Below are positions 18,665-30,685 of a stretch of DNA of 64,000 nt, in pieces. The stretch is from the NCBI GenBank assembly GCA_902569405.1, contig CACFTX010000001.1:1-64000 (forward strand), given 5' to 3'. The stretch comes from an uncultured Pelagibacteraceae bacterium. Lineage in GTDB: Bacteria > Pseudomonadota > Alphaproteobacteria > Pelagibacterales > Pelagibacteraceae. A model generated the notes under the pieces. That model was not told the origin of the DNA. It saw only the letters and a program-made list of their open reading frames with translations, and did no database searches. How positions within the stretch are numbered: the first letter of the stretch is position 1; each line of letters starts with the position of its first letter. Made by a program: the position numbers and the translations under genes.

Positions 18665-20574
18665 ATAAGAAATATAAATATTTAGATAAAGTTAATTTTC
18701 CTGCAGATATTAAAAATTTTACACAGTCAGAATTAAAGTTTTTAGCAGAGGAAGTTAGAGAAGAAATGATTGATGCTGTTTCTGAAACAGGAGGTCATTT
18801 GGGGGCTGGTTTAGGAGTAGTGGAATTGACTGTGTCTTTGCATTATATATTTAATACTCCAAATGATAAGTTAATTTGGGATGTCGGTCATCAAACATAT
18901 CCGCATAAAATTTTAACAGGAAGAAAAGATAGAATTAGAACTTTAAGAAAAGGAAACGGTTTATCGGGTTTTACAAAAAGATCCGAAAGCGAATACGATA
19001 CTTTTGGTGCTGGTCATAGCTCAACATCAATATCATCCGCCTTAGGAATTGCTGTTGCAAATAAACTTTCAAACAAATCTGACAATGTGATTGCGGTTAT
19101 AGGAGATGGCGCCATCAGTGCTGGAATGGCCTATGAAGCAATGAATAATGCTGGGGCAAGTAAAACTAAAATGATTGTTATTTTAAATGATAATGACATG
19201 TCAATAGCTAAACCAGTTGGAGCAATGAGAACATATTTGGCAAAGATTTTATCTGGAAAAATATATTTTAGCTTAAGAGAAACAACAAAACTTATTATAT
19301 CCGCTTTTTCAAAAAGATTTAGTAGCAAAGCTGGAAAAGCTGAAGATTTTTTAAGATCAGCTGTTACCGGCGGAACTTTATTTAATTCAATGGGCTTTTA
19401 TTATATTGGTCCAATTGATGGACACGACATAGACACTTTAATATCAGTATTAAAAAATGCAAAAGAGATAAATTATGATGGCCCAATAATGATTCATGTA
19501 AAAACAGAAAAAGGAAAGGGATATAGATTTGCGGAAAAATCAGCTGATAGATATCATGGTGTTACAAAGTTTAATGTAAATACCGGTATACAAGAAAAAT
19601 CAAAATCAAATAGTCCCGCATATACAAAAGTTTTTGCAAATACACTTTTAAAACACGCAGAAAGAGACAGTAAAATTATTGGTATTACTGCAGCAATGCC
19701 TTCTGGTACAGGTATGGATATTTTTGGAAAGAAATTTCCTTCTAGAATGTTTGATGTAGGAATAGCTGAACAACATGCGGTTACTTTTGCAGCTGGCCTT
19801 GCAACCGAAGGTTATAAGCCATATGCAGCAATTTACTCAACATTTTTACAAAGAGCATACGATCAAGTTGTTCATGATGTTGCAATTCAAAGTTTACCAG
19901 TGAGGTTTGCAATTGATAGAGCAGGACTAGTCGGCGCTGACGGCCCAACACACGCTGGATCATTTGATATAATATGTTTATCAACTTTACCTAATTTTGT
20001 TGTTATGGCTGCAAGCGATGAAGCTGAATTAGTAAGAATGATAAATACATCTATTGATATAAATGATAAACCTTCAGCTTTTAGATATCCTCGAGGCAAT
20101 GGAATAGGAGTAAATTTACCAACAATTGATGAAAAATTAGAAATTGGAAAAGGAAGAGTTATTAAGGAAGGTAAAAAAGTTGCTTTGCTAAATTTTGGAA
20201 CAAGATTAAAAGAATGTCTGATTGCCCGTGAAAATCTTATAAAAAAGGGCATTAACATAACATTGGTTGATGCAAGATTTGCTAAACCTCTTGATGAAAA
20301 TCTAATATGGCAAATTGCAACGGATCATGAAGCGATAATTACTATAGAAGAAGGATCAATCGGAGGATTCGGTTCACATGTGGCGCAATTTCTTGCTGAA
20401 AAAAATTTGTTAGATAATAATTTAAAGTATAGATCTATGATTTTATCTGATCAATTTATAAATCATGATAATCCTGATTTAATGTACAAATATGCTGGAC
20501 TAGATGCAAATAGCATAGAAAATAAAATTTTAGATACATTGAATTCAAAAATAATAATAAAAAAAACTAACTAA
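18661..20574 (+). CDS. dxs: 1-deoxy-D-xylulose-5-phosphate synthase Dxs
   Basis: A 637-residue thiamine-diphosphate enzyme that condenses pyruvate and glyceraldehyde-3-phosphate, the first step of the MEP isoprenoid pathway. The ThDP-binding motif [18 protein letters not shown], the N-terminal [29 protein letters not shown] and the C-terminal [12 protein letters not shown] are all intact. The GTG start overlaps the ispA stop by four bases. Length is the family norm. Its end overlaps aroC tail-to-tail by four bases. Confidence 0.97.
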   Translation: MNKKYKYLDKVNFPADIKNFTQSELKFLAEEVREEMIDAVSETGGHLGAGLGVVELTVSLHYIFNTPNDKLIWDVGHQTYPHKILTGRKDRIRTLRKGNGLSGFTKRSESEYDTFGAGHSSTSISSALGIAVANKLSNKSDNVIAVIGDGAISAGMAYEAMNNAGASKTKMIVILNDNDMSIAKPVGAMRTYLAKILSGKIYFSLRETTKLIISAFSKRFSSKAGKAEDFLRSAVTGGTLFNSMGFYYIGPIDGHDIDTLISVLKNAKEINYDGPIMIHVKTEKGKGYRFAEKSADRYHGVTKFNVNTGIQEKSKSNSPAYTKVFANTLLKHAERDSKIIGITAAMPSGTGMDIFGKKFPSRMFDVGIAEQHAVTFAAGLATEGYKPYAAIYSTFLQRAYDQVVHDVAIQSLPVRFAIDRAGLVGADGPTHAGSFDIICLSTLPNFVVMAASDEAELVRMINTSIDINDKPSAFRYPRGNGIGVNLPTIDEKLEIGKGRVIKEGKKVALLNFGTRLKECLIARENLIKKGINITLVDARFAKPLDENLIWQIATDHEAIITIEEGSIGGFGSHVAQFLAEKNLLDNNLKYRSMILSDQFINHDNPDLMYKYAGLDANSIENKILDTLNSKIIIKKTN

Positions 20575-21656
20575 CTATTGCACTGAGCAGTATTTATTAA
20601 ATAATGATCTAAAAGCACACAGTGCATCATTGCTTCGCCAATCGGTACAGCTCTAATGCCAACACACGGATCGTGTCTACCCTTGACAGATATTGAGGTA
20701 TTTTTTCCAAACTTATTAATAGTTTTTCGTGAGGTAAGAATTGAAGAGGTTGGTTTTACTGCAAACGAAATAATTATATCTTGTCCTGATGATATTCCAC
20801 CCAGAATACCCCCAGCATTATTTGATTTAAAATTTGTTTTTTTCCCACTTTGAGATATTTCATCAGAATTTTGTTCTCCAGTTAATTGAGCAGAATTCAT
20901 ACCCGATCCAATATTAACTCCCTTTACTGCATTAATACTCATCATTGCAGATGCTAAATCCATATCTAATTTTGAATATATTGGTGCACCTAATCCAACA
21001 GGTATTCCTCTTGCTCTTAATTCAATTATTGCTCCACATGACGAACCTGCTTTTCTTACACTCAGCAAATACTTTTCCCAAAGTTTTAATATGGACTTAT
21101 CAGGACAGAAAAATGGATTTTTATTAATAAATTTATCATTCCATTTTTTTGTATCACAACCTAGTATACCTAATTGAGTCACTGCCCCAACAACTTTGTA
21201 TTTTTTTCCAATTTTATTTTCTAAAACTTTTTTAGCTATAGCTCCGGCTGCTACTCTTGCTGCGGTTTCTCTTGCTGATTGTCTGCCTCCACCTCTATAG
21301 TCTCTGATTCCATATTTTTTAAAGTATGTGTAGTCTGCATGACCAGGTCTGAATTTATCTTTGATTGTTTCATAATCTCTTGATCTCATGTCTTTATTAT
21401 AAATAATCATAGAGATAGGAGTGCCTGTAGTTTTACCTTCAAACACACCTGACAAAATGTTTACTTTATCATCTTCTTTTCTTTGAGTTGTGAATTTTGA
21501 CTGACCTGGTTTTCTTTTATTTAGCTCAATTTGAATATCTTTTTCTTTAATATTTATATTTGGAGGACAGCCATCAACTACGCACCCTATAGCAGGCCCA
21601 TGAGATTCACCCCAAGTTGTGAAGCGAAATATCTTTCCAAAAGTATTAAATGACAT
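20571..21656 (-). CDS. aroC: Chorismate synthase AroC
   Basis: A 361-residue FMN-dependent lyase converting EPSP to chorismate. N-terminal [17 protein letters not shown], internal [30 protein letters not shown] (signature at about 100-130) and the C-terminal [17 protein letters not shown] are diagnostic. I take MSFNTFG at 21656 as the start: the frame extends upstream to 21698, but the extra 14 residues are not family-like and would overlap pdxH. The gene starts back to back with pdxH. Confidence 0.96.
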   Translation of the reverse strand: MSFNTFGKIFRFTTWGESHGPAIGCVVDGCPPNINIKEKDIQIELNKRKPGQSKFTTQRKEDDKVNILSGVFEGKTTGTPISMIIYNKDMRSRDYETIKDKFRPGHADYTYFKKYGIRDYRGGGRQSARETAARVAAGAIAKKVLENKIGKKYKVVGAVTQLGILGCDTKKWNDKFINKNPFFCPDKSILKLWEKYLLSVRKAGSSCGAIIELRARGIPVGLGAPIYSKLDMDLASAMMSINAVKGVNIGSGMNSAQLTGEQNSDEISQSGKKTNFKSNNAGGILGGISSGQDIIISFAVKPTSSILTSRKTINKFGKNTSISVKGRHDPCVGIRAVPIGEAMMHCVLLDHYLINTAQCNS

Positions 21657-21689
21657 TAAGTATATTATATAAGTTATTTTGTTGAAATT

Positions 21690-22316
21690 ATGAATCAAAA
21701 AAATTCATTTGATCTGGATAAATGCTTTAAGGATTTAGAAAATCCAATAGAACTCTTTAAAGATTGGTTTAATGAAGCAAAAAAGACAGAGATAAACGAC
21801 CCTAATGTATTCACGTTAGCTACAGTAGATGCTAATGGGATCCCATCAGCACGAATGATTTTATTAAAAAGTTATGACCAAAATGGTTTTGTTTTTTATA
21901 CAAATCTTAATAGTAAAAAAAGCAGTGATTTAAAAGAAAACCCAAATGCTTCTTTGTGTTTTCATTGGAAGAGTCTTTTAAGACAAATAAGAATTAGTGG
22001 AAAAGTTTCCAAAGTATCAGATGAGGAATCCGACGCATATTACAAAACAAGACCTTATGATAGCAAAATTGGTGCTTGGGCATCTAAACAAAGTTCAGTT
22101 TTAAAAAATAGAGAAGAGCTTATTAAATTAATTGGTGATTTTAAAAAAAAATATCCTAATGAAAATGATGTTCCAAGACCAGATTATTGGTCAGGATGGA
22201 GCTTGAATCCAAATAGCATTGAGTTTTGGTTAGATGGTAAAAATAGAATACATCAAAGATTAAAATATATTAAAAAAGATAAAAATAATTGGGAAAAAAT
22301 TTTATTAAATCCTTAA
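21690..22316 (+). CDS. pdxH: Pyridoxamine/pyridoxine 5'-phosphate oxidase PdxH
   Basis: A 208-residue FMN oxidase forming PLP. Family features seen: [62 protein letters not shown] and a C-terminal W.G.R.HQR-type ending ([11 protein letters not shown]). It is divergent to aroC and ends in a four-base TTAA overlap with the ispB stop. It supplies PLP for enzymes such as SerC in this window. Confidence 0.95.
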   Translation: MNQKNSFDLDKCFKDLENPIELFKDWFNEAKKTEINDPNVFTLATVDANGIPSARMILLKSYDQNGFVFYTNLNSKKSSDLKENPNASLCFHWKSLLRQIRISGKVSKVSDEESDAYYKTRPYDSKIGAWASKQSSVLKNREELIKLIGDFKKKYPNENDVPRPDYWSGWSLNPNSIEFWLDGKNRIHQRLKYIKKDKNNWEKILLNP

Positions 22317-23326
22317 AAAGTTCTTTCTAAACTAAAAGAAGTTAAATTTTGAAATATATTTTTTTCTTTTGTATCATTAAATATACTTAGCGAATTAGAT
22401 GCTAGACTAATAAAATGTTCAGCTTTTTTATAACATTCAAAAATAATGTTATATTTTTTTATCATTAAAAGAACTTTTTTAAATTCTTCTTCTGACCTTT
22501 CTTTCTTGTCAAATATTTCTTTTAATTCTTTTTTTTCATCATTTTTTGATTTTTGGTAAAGGAGTATTATAGGTAAAGTTATCTTACCTTCATAAAAATC
22601 ATTTCCTATTTCCTTACCAAATAATTTTAATTCAGAATTATAATCCAAAGTATCATCTGCTATTTGGAAAGTTAATCCAAGATTTTTTCCGTAGAACTCT
22701 AAAGCATCTTTAATTTTATTTTCTTTATTTGCCAATATGGAACCAACTCTTGTTGCTGCAGCAAACAAAGAAGCTGTTTTGGCGGATATTATTTTTAGAT
22801 ATGTTTCTTCCAACATATCAATTTCATTTTCATGTTGTAGTTGTAATACTTCTCCCTGAGATATTTCTGCAGAAGTTGAAGAAAGAAGTTTTAAAACTTC
22901 GAGATTACCATCCTCAACCATTATTTCAAAGCACCTGCTCAACAAATAATCTCCAACTAAAATTGATGATTTATTTCCCCAAATATTATTTAAAGTTTTT
23001 TTTCCTCTTCTAATCTCTCCTTTATCTATAACATCGTCATGCATTAAGGTCGCCGCATGTATAAGTTCTACACAAGCAGCAAGGTTGACGTCTCTAGAAC
23101 CTTTAGAATATCCACAAAGTTTAGAAGAACCTAAAGTAAGCAATGCTCTCAATCTCTTGCCACCTGTTCTAAGGTGATATTTTGTCATTTCATCTACTAG
23201 CTCTACTTTGCTTGATAATTTTGTTTTAATCTTTTCTTCAACTAAAATTAGCTTATCATCAACAGAATTTTTGAGGTCTGAATATGAATTGTTTATTCGA
23301 TTTTTTAACTGAACAACTGTTCCCAT
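22313..23326 (-). CDS. ispB: Long-chain polyprenyl diphosphate synthase (octaprenyl type)
   Basis: A 337-residue trans-prenyltransferase. The first motif LMHDDVID is DDxxD without the two-residue insertion of IspA, and the second is FQIADDTLDY, the long-chain pattern. GGKRLRALL is the usual N-terminal diphosphate-binding site. It likely makes the ubiquinone side chain. Product chain length cannot be read safely from sequence (decaprenyl is possible in alphaproteobacteria). It complements ispA and dxs nearby. Confidence 0.9.
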   Translation of the reverse strand: MGTVVQLKNRINNSYSDLKNSVDDKLILVEEKIKTKLSSKVELVDEMTKYHLRTGGKRLRALLTLGSSKLCGYSKGSRDVNLAACVELIHAATLMHDDVIDKGEIRRGKKTLNNIWGNKSSILVGDYLLSRCFEIMVEDGNLEVLKLLSSTSAEISQGEVLQLQHENEIDMLEETYLKIISAKTASLFAAATRVGSILANKENKIKDALEFYGKNLGLTFQIADDTLDYNSELKLFGKEIGNDFYEGKITLPIILLYQKSKNDEKKELKEIFDKKERSEEEFKKVLLMIKKYNIIFECYKKAEHFISLASNSLSIFNDTKEKNIFQNLTSFSLERTF

Positions 23327-23368
23327 AAGAATAGGTTAGTACAATTGACACAATATCATACTTAACAA

Positions 23369-23396
23369 TTGACGCACCTCAAACTACAACTATAAG
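23369..23396 (+). promoter_or_regulatory. Candidate sigma-70 promoter upstream of the S49 peptidase/glyQS run
   Basis: TTGACG (23369-23374) and TATAAG (23391-23396) are 16 bases apart and read toward the peptidase and glyQ-glyS genes, 40 bases before the start codon. The gap between ispB and this run is 109 bases, the natural site for divergent promoters. Match to consensus is good but not tested. Confidence 0.4.
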
Positions 23397-23435
23397 GAGA
23401 CTTTATATTAAACAAAAAATTTTATAAGCATTGGT

Positions 23436-24245
23436 ATGATGTCATTTTTCAAAAAAAAAAAAATTATTCCTCATTTAAAGTTAAATGGGGTAATAGGAAA
23501 TGTTGGTAAATTTAAACAAGGGATAGATTTTGCAGGACAAGAAGAAACAATAAAAAAAGCCTTTTCAATAAAGAAAGCACCCGCTGTAGCAATATCAATA
23601 AATTCTCCAGGAGGCTCACCTGTTCAATCACATTTGATACATAATTTTATAAGATATCAGGCTAAAAAGAACAAAAAAAAAGTTATAATCTTTGCTGAAG
23701 ATGTTGCAGCATCAGGCGGATATTTGATTGCTTGTGCAGGAGATGAAATTTATGCAAATCAAAGCTCAATTGTGGGTTCAATAGGTGTTATTTACTCTTC
23801 TTTTGGTTTTAAAGATTTAATTGAAAAAATTGGAGTTCAAAGAAGAGTATACACTGCTGGAAAAAACAAAAGCACTTTAGATCCTTTTATGGAAGAAAAA
23901 CAGGAAGACATTGAAAGATTAAAAAATATACAACTAGATTTACACAAAGATTTTATAGAAATAGTTGAAAAAAGTAGATCCACTAAATTAAAAAAAGATA
24001 CAGGAATTGAGTTGTTCTCTGGGGAGTTTTGGTCAGGAAGAAAATCAAAAGAACTAGGTTTAATAGATGGAATTGGAAACGCAGATCAAATCTTAAGAGA
24101 AAAATTTGGGGAAGATGTTGTTATTAAAAAATTTGAAAAATCAAAAGGTTGGTTAGCTAAAAAATTATCATCATCAGAAAGTTATGCGGATCAAACTATT
24201 AGTATTTTAGAAGAAAGATCTATCTGGCAAAGATATGGTTTCTAA
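23436..24245 (+). CDS. S49-family signal peptide peptidase (SppA/SohB-like)
   Basis: A 269-residue serine protease of family S49. The nucleophile Ser is in [19 protein letters not shown] and the catalytic Lys in [24 protein letters not shown] and [19 protein letters not shown] are also typical. There is no N-terminal membrane anchor, only a basic MSFFKKKK start, so membrane association would be peripheral. Family members digest cleaved signal peptides. ATG codons at 23436 and 23439 are equivalent choices. It overlaps glyQ by 11 bases. Confidence 0.88.
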   Translation: MMSFFKKKKIIPHLKLNGVIGNVGKFKQGIDFAGQEETIKKAFSIKKAPAVAISINSPGGSPVQSHLIHNFIRYQAKKNKKKVIIFAEDVAASGGYLIACAGDEIYANQSSIVGSIGVIYSSFGFKDLIEKIGVQRRVYTAGKNKSTLDPFMEEKQEDIERLKNIQLDLHKDFIEIVEKSRSTKLKKDTGIELFSGEFWSGRKSKELGLIDGIGNADQILREKFGEDVVIKKFEKSKGWLAKKLSSSESYADQTISILEERSIWQRYGF

Positions 24246-25119
24246 AAAAAAGAAAACAAAAAAACCTCAGTTTCAATCTTTTCAAGATACAATCTTGAAC
24301 TTACAAAAATATTGGAGCAAACAAGGCTGTGTTATTGTGCAACCTTACGATATGGAGGTGGGAGCTGGGACATTTCATCCTGCAACCACTTTAAGGTCTT
24401 TAGGATCAAAACCTTGGAAAGTTGCATATGTGCAACCATCAAGAAGACCAACTGATGGAAGGTATGGGGACAATCCAAATAGACTACAACATTATTATCA
24501 GTTTCAAGTTTTAATAAAACCATCTCCAAAAGAAATAAAAAAACTTTACTTAAACAGTTTAAGTGTTATTGGCATCAACCACAAAGAACACGATATTAGG
24601 TTTGTTGAAGACGACTGGGAAAGCCCAACTCTTGGAGCAGCAGGACTCGGGTGGGAAGTTTGGTGTGATGGAATGGAAATCACTCAATTTACTTATTTTC
24701 AACAAATGGCAGGCATGGAATGCAAACCAGTTTCTGTTGAATTAACCTATGGCCTTGAAAGAATCTGTATGTTTACTCAACAAAAGAAAAATGTGTTTGA
24801 TCTTTTGTGGAATAATGAAGGAATTGAATATAGAGAAGTATTTTATCAAGCTGAAAAAGAATTTTCTGCTTATAATTTTGAATACGCAAATACTGAAAAT
24901 TTATTTAAGATTTTTGATATGTTGGAACTGGAAGCAAAATCTCTTGTAGAAAAAAAAATATCTTTGCCTGCTTACGATCAATGTTTAAAAGCAAGCCATG
25001 TTTTTAATATTTTAGACGCCAGAGGTGTAATTAGTGTTGCACAAAGAGCGGAATACATTGGCAGAATAAGAGATATAACCAAAGTTGTTGCTGAAATATG
25101 GGTAAATAGTCAAAAATAG
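24235..25119 (+). CDS. glyQ: Glycyl-tRNA synthetase alpha subunit GlyQ
   Basis: A 294-residue class II synthetase subunit of the alpha2-beta2 bacterial type. [37 protein letters not shown], and [20 protein letters not shown] (motif 2 region) are near-invariant in GlyQ. It charges tRNA-Gly together with GlyS, which starts three bases after the stop. A short basic N-terminal tail (VSKKKKTKK) precedes the core. Confidence 0.97.
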   Translation: MVSKKKKTKKPQFQSFQDTILNLQKYWSKQGCVIVQPYDMEVGAGTFHPATTLRSLGSKPWKVAYVQPSRRPTDGRYGDNPNRLQHYYQFQVLIKPSPKEIKKLYLNSLSVIGINHKEHDIRFVEDDWESPTLGAAGLGWEVWCDGMEITQFTYFQQMAGMECKPVSVELTYGLERICMFTQQKKNVFDLLWNNEGIEYREVFYQAEKEFSAYNFEYANTENLFKIFDMLELEAKSLVEKKISLPAYDQCLKASHVFNILDARGVISVAQRAEYIGRIRDITKVVAEIWVNSQK

Positions 25120-25121
25120 TA

Positions 25122-27188
25122 ATGGCAGAATTTTTTTTAGAACTTTTTAGTGAAGAAATACCTCCAAATTTACAAAAAAATGCAAGAGTATTTTTTTTAG
25201 AAAATTTTCAAAAATTGTTTGAAGAAAAAAATTTAAAATTTAAAAAATCAGCCACTTATTCGACTCCCAATAGACTGGTAGTTTTATTTGAAGGTTTAGA
25301 TAAAGAAATTAAAGAAAAGCCTGAAGATATCAGAGGTCCAAATATTAATGCACCAGAAAAGGCTTTAGAAGGATTTTTAAGATCAAACAAAATAACTGAA
25401 AATGAAATTTATAAAAAAAAAACTGAAAAAGGAGAATTTTATTTTTTTAACAAGCCAGAAAAAATTATTAAAACTATAGATTTGTTAGAAAAGAATGTTC
25501 CTTTAATGCTCGACAAAATACCATGGAAAAAGTCAATGAAATGGGGTGATTTTGATATGGAGTGGGGAAGACCTTTAAAATCAATTTTATGTGTTTTTGA
25601 CAATCAAAGCTTGCCATTTAAATTTCATCATCTTGAAAGCTCAAATACCACATTTATTGATAAAGAATTTGAGGAAAAAAAAGGAGTATTTAAAAATTTT
25701 AAAAATTACCAGAGTTATTTTAAAAAAATAGGTATTATTATTGATCAAAATTCTAGAAAAAAAATAATTGAAAATGCTCTTCATAAAATTTCTAAAAGAA
25801 AAAATCTTAAGTTAGATATTAATCCTAAACTTTTAAATGAAGTCGTTGATTTAGTAGAACAACCAAATATTTTAATTTGTAAATTTGATCAAAAATTTTT
25901 GGAAATACCTAAAGAAATTCTTATTATTACGATGCAACACCACCAAAAGTATTTTCATACTTTTGATCAAAAAGAAAATATTACTAATGAATTTATTGTT
26001 GTAGCAAATAGCAAAGATATCAAAGGTTTTATAAAACTAGGAAATGAAAGAGTTGTTGATGCAAGACTGAGTGATGCTAGGTTTTTTTGGGAAAAAAATA
26101 AATCTAAGAATTTAATCAAACAAATATCAAAATTAAAATCAATTAATTATTTTGAAGGATTGGGCTCGTATTTTGACAAAGTACAAAGAATGAGAAAACT
26201 TGGTGCCATGATTTCAGATGAAATGCTTATAAGCAAAGACAAAGTGGAACTTTCAACATCTATATGCAAAATAGATTTAATTTCAGACATAGTTAATGAG
26301 TTCCCAGAGCTTCAAGGAATAATGGGTGGATATTTTGCAGACTCCCAAGGATTTGATAAAGATATTTCTTTATCTATAAGTGAACACTATTTACCTACAG
26401 GACTAGATAGTAGAGTGCCAAAAAAGCCCTTTAGTGTTACTTTGGCTTTAACTGATAAAATTGATACAATTGTAGGATTCTTTGGAATTAACCAAAAACC
26501 AACCAGCTCAAAAGATCCATATGCTCTGAGAAGATCAGCATTAGGAATTATAAGGTTAATATTAGAAAATAAAAAAGAATTTAAAATAAGTGATTTAATA
26601 AATTATTCAATCACACTTTATAAAGATCAAGAATTTGAATTTCAGAATAACAATGTCCAAAAAGACTTACTTTTATTTTTAACCGATAGGTTAAAATTTT
26701 ACATGAAAGAAAAAGATATTCGTTATGATATTATTGAAGCAAGTATAAATTCCTTTTCAATAGATCATGCATCAAAAATATACAATAAAGCTTTAGCTTT
26801 AAATAAAGTTATTATCAAGAGTGTTGGAAATGATATAATTACTAGCTACAAAAGAGCTTCAAATATTTTAGAGAACGAACTAAAAAATAAAGAGTTGAAT
26901 CTTTCAAACACGACTGATCCTGGAATTTTTAAAAATGACTATGAAAAAAATTTATATAAAAAAATAAATGAATTAAAAAAATATTTTACTAGCATTAATA
27001 AAGACGAGGATTACCATGTAACACTTGGAAATTTATCAGATGCTAAAGTAACTATTGCTGAATTTTTTGATAATGTAATTGTTAATGATGATGATCAGAG
27101 TATAAAGAAAAATCGATTGGAACTTTTGCAAATGTTATGTAAAACGTTTGACAATTATATAAATTTTTCAAATATTGAAAGTATTTAG
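25122..27188 (+). CDS. glyS: Glycyl-tRNA synthetase beta subunit GlyS
   Basis: A 688-residue protein, close to E. coli GlyS (689). N-terminal LELFSEEIPPNLQ, the central ITMQHHQKYF and LGSYFDKVQRM motifs, and FQGIMGGYFA-like LQGIMGGYF are family-typical. It binds and proofreads tRNA together with GlyQ. It lies directly after glyQ, and its TAG stop overlaps the GTG start of ppdK by one base. Confidence 0.96.
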   Translation: MAEFFLELFSEEIPPNLQKNARVFFLENFQKLFEEKNLKFKKSATYSTPNRLVVLFEGLDKEIKEKPEDIRGPNINAPEKALEGFLRSNKITENEIYKKKTEKGEFYFFNKPEKIIKTIDLLEKNVPLMLDKIPWKKSMKWGDFDMEWGRPLKSILCVFDNQSLPFKFHHLESSNTTFIDKEFEEKKGVFKNFKNYQSYFKKIGIIIDQNSRKKIIENALHKISKRKNLKLDINPKLLNEVVDLVEQPNILICKFDQKFLEIPKEILIITMQHHQKYFHTFDQKENITNEFIVVANSKDIKGFIKLGNERVVDARLSDARFFWEKNKSKNLIKQISKLKSINYFEGLGSYFDKVQRMRKLGAMISDEMLISKDKVELSTSICKIDLISDIVNEFPELQGIMGGYFADSQGFDKDISLSISEHYLPTGLDSRVPKKPFSVTLALTDKIDTIVGFFGINQKPTSSKDPYALRRSALGIIRLILENKKEFKISDLINYSITLYKDQEFEFQNNNVQKDLLLFLTDRLKFYMKEKDIRYDIIEASINSFSIDHASKIYNKALALNKVIIKSVGNDIITSYKRASNILENELKNKELNLSNTTDPGIFKNDYEKNLYKKINELKKYFTSINKDEDYHVTLGNLSDAKVTIAEFFDNVIVNDDDQSIKKNRLELLQMLCKTFDNYINFSNIESI

Positions 27189-29846
27189 TGAACAAATTAA
27201 TTTTAAATTTTAAATCCAAAGAATTCAAAAAGATAAAAAATCCCAAAAATTTTTTAGGAGGAAAAGGTGCAAACCTTTCTCAAATGGGAAGAATGGGCTT
27301 GCCAGTTCCGTCTGGATTTACAATTTCAACAAAAGTATGTGAGTTATTTTATAAAAATAAAAAAAAACTAAATTCAAAAATAGTTAAAAACATTCAAAAA
27401 GAACTTGAAAAAGTAGAAAAAGAATCTGGAAAGAAATTTGGTGATTTAAAAAATCCTTTGTTGGTATCTGTGCGATCTGGAGCTAGAGTATCTATGCCTG
27501 GCATGATGGACACAATTTTAAATCTTGGTTTGAATGACAAAACAGCTTTAGCATTAGGAAAAAGAACTTCCAATATTAGATTTGCAAAAGATAGTTATAG
27601 AAGATTTATTCAAATGTACTCAAATGTTGTTATGGGTGTTGAAAGTTACAATTTCGAAGAATTGATTGAAAATTATAAACTTACAAAAGGCGTTCTTCTT
27701 GATACTGAATTAGATGCTGATGATTGGGACGGCTTAATTAAAGATTTTAAACATGTAGTAAAAGAAAAAACAAAAAAAGAATTTCCACAAGATGTTTATC
27801 AACAATTAATTGGAGCTATTTCTGCGGTATTTTTATCTTGGGAAAGTAATAGAGCTAAAGTTTATAGAAAACTTAACCATATATCTTCAGACTGGGGAAC
27901 AGCAGTTAATGTTCAGTCAATGGTTTTTGGTAACATGGGTAATGATTGTGCAACTGGCGTTGTATTCACACGAAATCCATCTGATGGAACAAATGAAATT
28001 TATGGTGAGTATTTAATTAATGCTCAAGGAGAAGATGTGGTGGCCGGCACAAGAACACCTCAATATATAACTACAAAAGCTAAAAAAGAATCAAGCTCAA
28101 AAGAAAGTTCTTTGGAAGAATCTATGCCTAAAATTTTTAAAGAATTAAAAAAAATTCTTAAAATTTTAGAAAAACATTACAAGGATATGCAGGATGTTGA
28201 GTTTACAGTTGAAAATCAAAAGCTTTGGATTTTACAAACTAGATCAGGAAAAAGAACAGCAAAATCTGCAGTTAAAATTGCAGTTGACATGGTTAAAGAA
28301 AAAATAATTTCAAAAAAACAAGCAATTTTAAGAATAGATCCTAATACTTTAGAAACTCTTTTACATCCAAGTTTAGATGAAAAAAGTGAATTACATGTAA
28401 TAGCTAAAGGTTTGCCAGCATCTCCTGGAGCAGCAAGTGGAAAAGTAGTTTTTTCATCGGATGAAGCAGAAAGACTTAATGCTGTCATGCAAAATACAAT
28501 TTTAGTAAGAATAGAAACCTCTCCTGACGATATACATGGAATGCATGCAGCAAAAGGAATTCTTACTGCAAGAGGAGGAATGACTAGCCATGCAGCGGTA
28601 GTAGCTAGAGGAATGGGAAGACCTTGCGTATCAGGTTCTAGCGAAATTGAGATTGATTATAAAAATAAATTATTCAAAACAAAAAATTATGAAGTTAAAG
28701 AAGGCGATGTAATTACGATTGATGGATCAACTGGTAGAATAATTTTAGGAAAAGTTAAAACAATAAAACCAGAGATTTCGACTGATTTTTCTAAAGTTTT
28801 GAATTGGGCAGATAGTTCAAGAAAATTAAAAATTAGAACAAATTCTGAAACTCCACTTGATAGTAAAATTGCTAGAGAATTTGGTGCTGAAGGCATTGGA
28901 TTATGCAGAACAGAGCATATGTTTTTTTGAAGAAGAGAGAATTCTTTCCGTTAGACAAATGATATTATCAAAATCAAAAGAAGATAGAGATAAAGCTCTG
29001 GCTAAGTTGTTGCCTCACCAAAAAAATGACTTTGTTGAGATATTTAAAATAATGAATGGATTGCCAGTTACAGTAAGATTATTGGATCCACCTTTACACG
29101 AGTTTTTGCCAAAAAGTGAAAGTGAAATAAATGATGTAGCTAAATCGCTCAATTTATCAACCGAAGAAGTTGAGGTAAGAATCGGTGAACTCCATGAACA
29201 TAATCCAATGCTTGGACATAGAGGATGTAGATTGGGAATTTCTTTTCCTGAAATTTATGAAATGCAATGTAGAGCTATATTTGAAGCTTTAATTGAATGT
29301 AAAAATAAAAAATTAAAACCTATTATGCCAGAAATAATGATTCCATTAGTTTCAACGGAAGCTGAAATAAAAATTATGAAAGATCTGGTAATCAGAGTGG
29401 CACGACAAGTTCAAGATGAAAATAAAGCTAAGATAAACTTTTTAGTAGGTACAATGATAGAGCTTCCAAGAGCCGCTTTAAAAGCAAAAGATATTGCAAA
29501 ACATGCTGAATTTTTTAGTTTTGGAACAAACGATTTAACCCAGACAACATTTGGAATTAGCAGAGATGATAGTGGAAAATTCTTAAACGACTATATTGAA
29601 AATAAAATTTTTGACATAGATCCTTTCATATCAATCGATGAAGGAGTTGGAGATTTAATTGAAATTGCAACCTTAAGAGGGAAAAAACAAAACAAAAAAA
29701 TTAAATTGGGAATATGTGGAGAGCATGGGGGAGATCCAAAAAGTATTCATTTTTGTTCTAAAACAGGTTTAGATTATGTTTCTTGTTCACCTTATAGAGT
29801 ACCTGTTGCAAGATTGTCAGCTGCACAAGCAGAATTAAAAAAATAA
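27188..29846 (+). pseudogene. ppdK: Pyruvate, phosphate dikinase PpdK, split by a one-base frameshift
   Basis: Two frames together encode one complete PPDK of about 885 residues. Part one (27188-28930, GTG start) has the nucleotide-binding domain and the phosphohistidine domain GGMTSHAAVVARGMGRPCVSG, with His468 as phosphocarrier. It stops at TGA after EHMFF. Part two continues in the next frame from about 28927 with FEEERILSVRQMI and carries the PEP/pyruvate TIM barrel, including LGICGEHGGDP. The break is in a run of seven T (28922-28928); six T would restore the frame. The enzyme interconverts pyruvate and PEP. It may be a sequencing error, a true mutation, or a site rescued by slippage. 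Both halves look otherwise intact. Confidence 0.9.
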
Positions 29847-30680
29847 CTAAATTTCTAACTTTAAATCTAAAGAATTAAATGAATGTGTTAGAGATCCAAT
29901 AGAAATTCTTTCAACACCAGTGTTAGCAATTTTTTTTACATTTTTTAATGTAATACCTCCTGATGCTTCCGTTTCATAAAGTTTTTTGGATAGATTTACA
30001 GATTTTTTTAAAATTTTAGGTTTCATATTATCGAATAAAATTCGGTCAAATTTTAAACCAATTATTTTTTTTAACTGACTGAGATTATCTATTTCTACTG
30101 TAATTTTTTTACCCTTTTTTTTCTTGATCGCTAACTGAATTAATTTTTTAATATCTGCACTTGCAACATGATTGTCTTTTATCAAATATTCGTCACTCAA
30201 ATTAAATCTGTGATTAGTTCCGCCACCCAATTTTACAGCATATTTTTGCACTACCCTTAGATTTGGTACTGTTTTTCTTGTACAACAAATCTTACTTTTT
30301 TTTCCTACTTTTTTTACAAACTGATTAGTTGTAGTAGCGATTCCTGATATGTGAGACAAGAAATTTAATGCAACTCTTTCCCCAGCTAATATATGTTTTA
30401 TATTGCCCTCTATTATAGCAATTAGATCACCTTTTTTAATTTTAGATCCTTCTTTTTTTTTTAAATTAATTCTGATTTTTTTATCTATTAATTTAAATGT
30501 TTGTTTAGCAAACTCTAATCCGCCTATTATTCCAGATTGATTGGAAATTAATTTTACCTTTTTTTTAATATTATTTTTTAAAAGATTTGAAGAAATATCT
30601 CCTGAAGGATAAAGATCTTCATTTAAAGCTAATTTGCAAACGCTTCTTATAAAATTTTTACTTAGAATTATTTTTGACAC
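29847..30680 (-). CDS. nadC: Nicotinate-nucleotide pyrophosphorylase (carboxylating) NadC
   Basis: A 277-residue quinolinate phosphoribosyltransferase converting quinolinate and PRPP to nicotinate mononucleotide. Seen: GERVALNFLSHISGIAT, CTRKTVPNLRVVQKYAVKLGGGTNHRFNLSD (substrate site) and the C-terminal EASGGITLKNV...GVERISIGSLTHS. It starts five bases after nadA on the same strand. Its last base abuts the ppdK end with no spacer. Confidence 0.96.
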   Translation of the reverse strand: MSKIILSKNFIRSVCKLALNEDLYPSGDISSNLLKNNIKKKVKLISNQSGIIGGLEFAKQTFKLIDKKIRINLKKKEGSKIKKGDLIAIIEGNIKHILAGERVALNFLSHISGIATTTNQFVKKVGKKSKICCTRKTVPNLRVVQKYAVKLGGGTNHRFNLSDEYLIKDNHVASADIKKLIQLAIKKKKGKKITVEIDNLSQLKKIIGLKFDRILFDNMKPKILKKSVNLSKKLYETEASGGITLKNVKKIANTGVERISIGSLTHSFNSLDLKLEI

Positions 30681-30685
30681 AGACC

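Noticed and set aside
21657-21698. Longer chorismate synthase start
   Set aside because: It would overlap the divergent pdxH start, and the family start is [10 protein letters not shown] at 21656.
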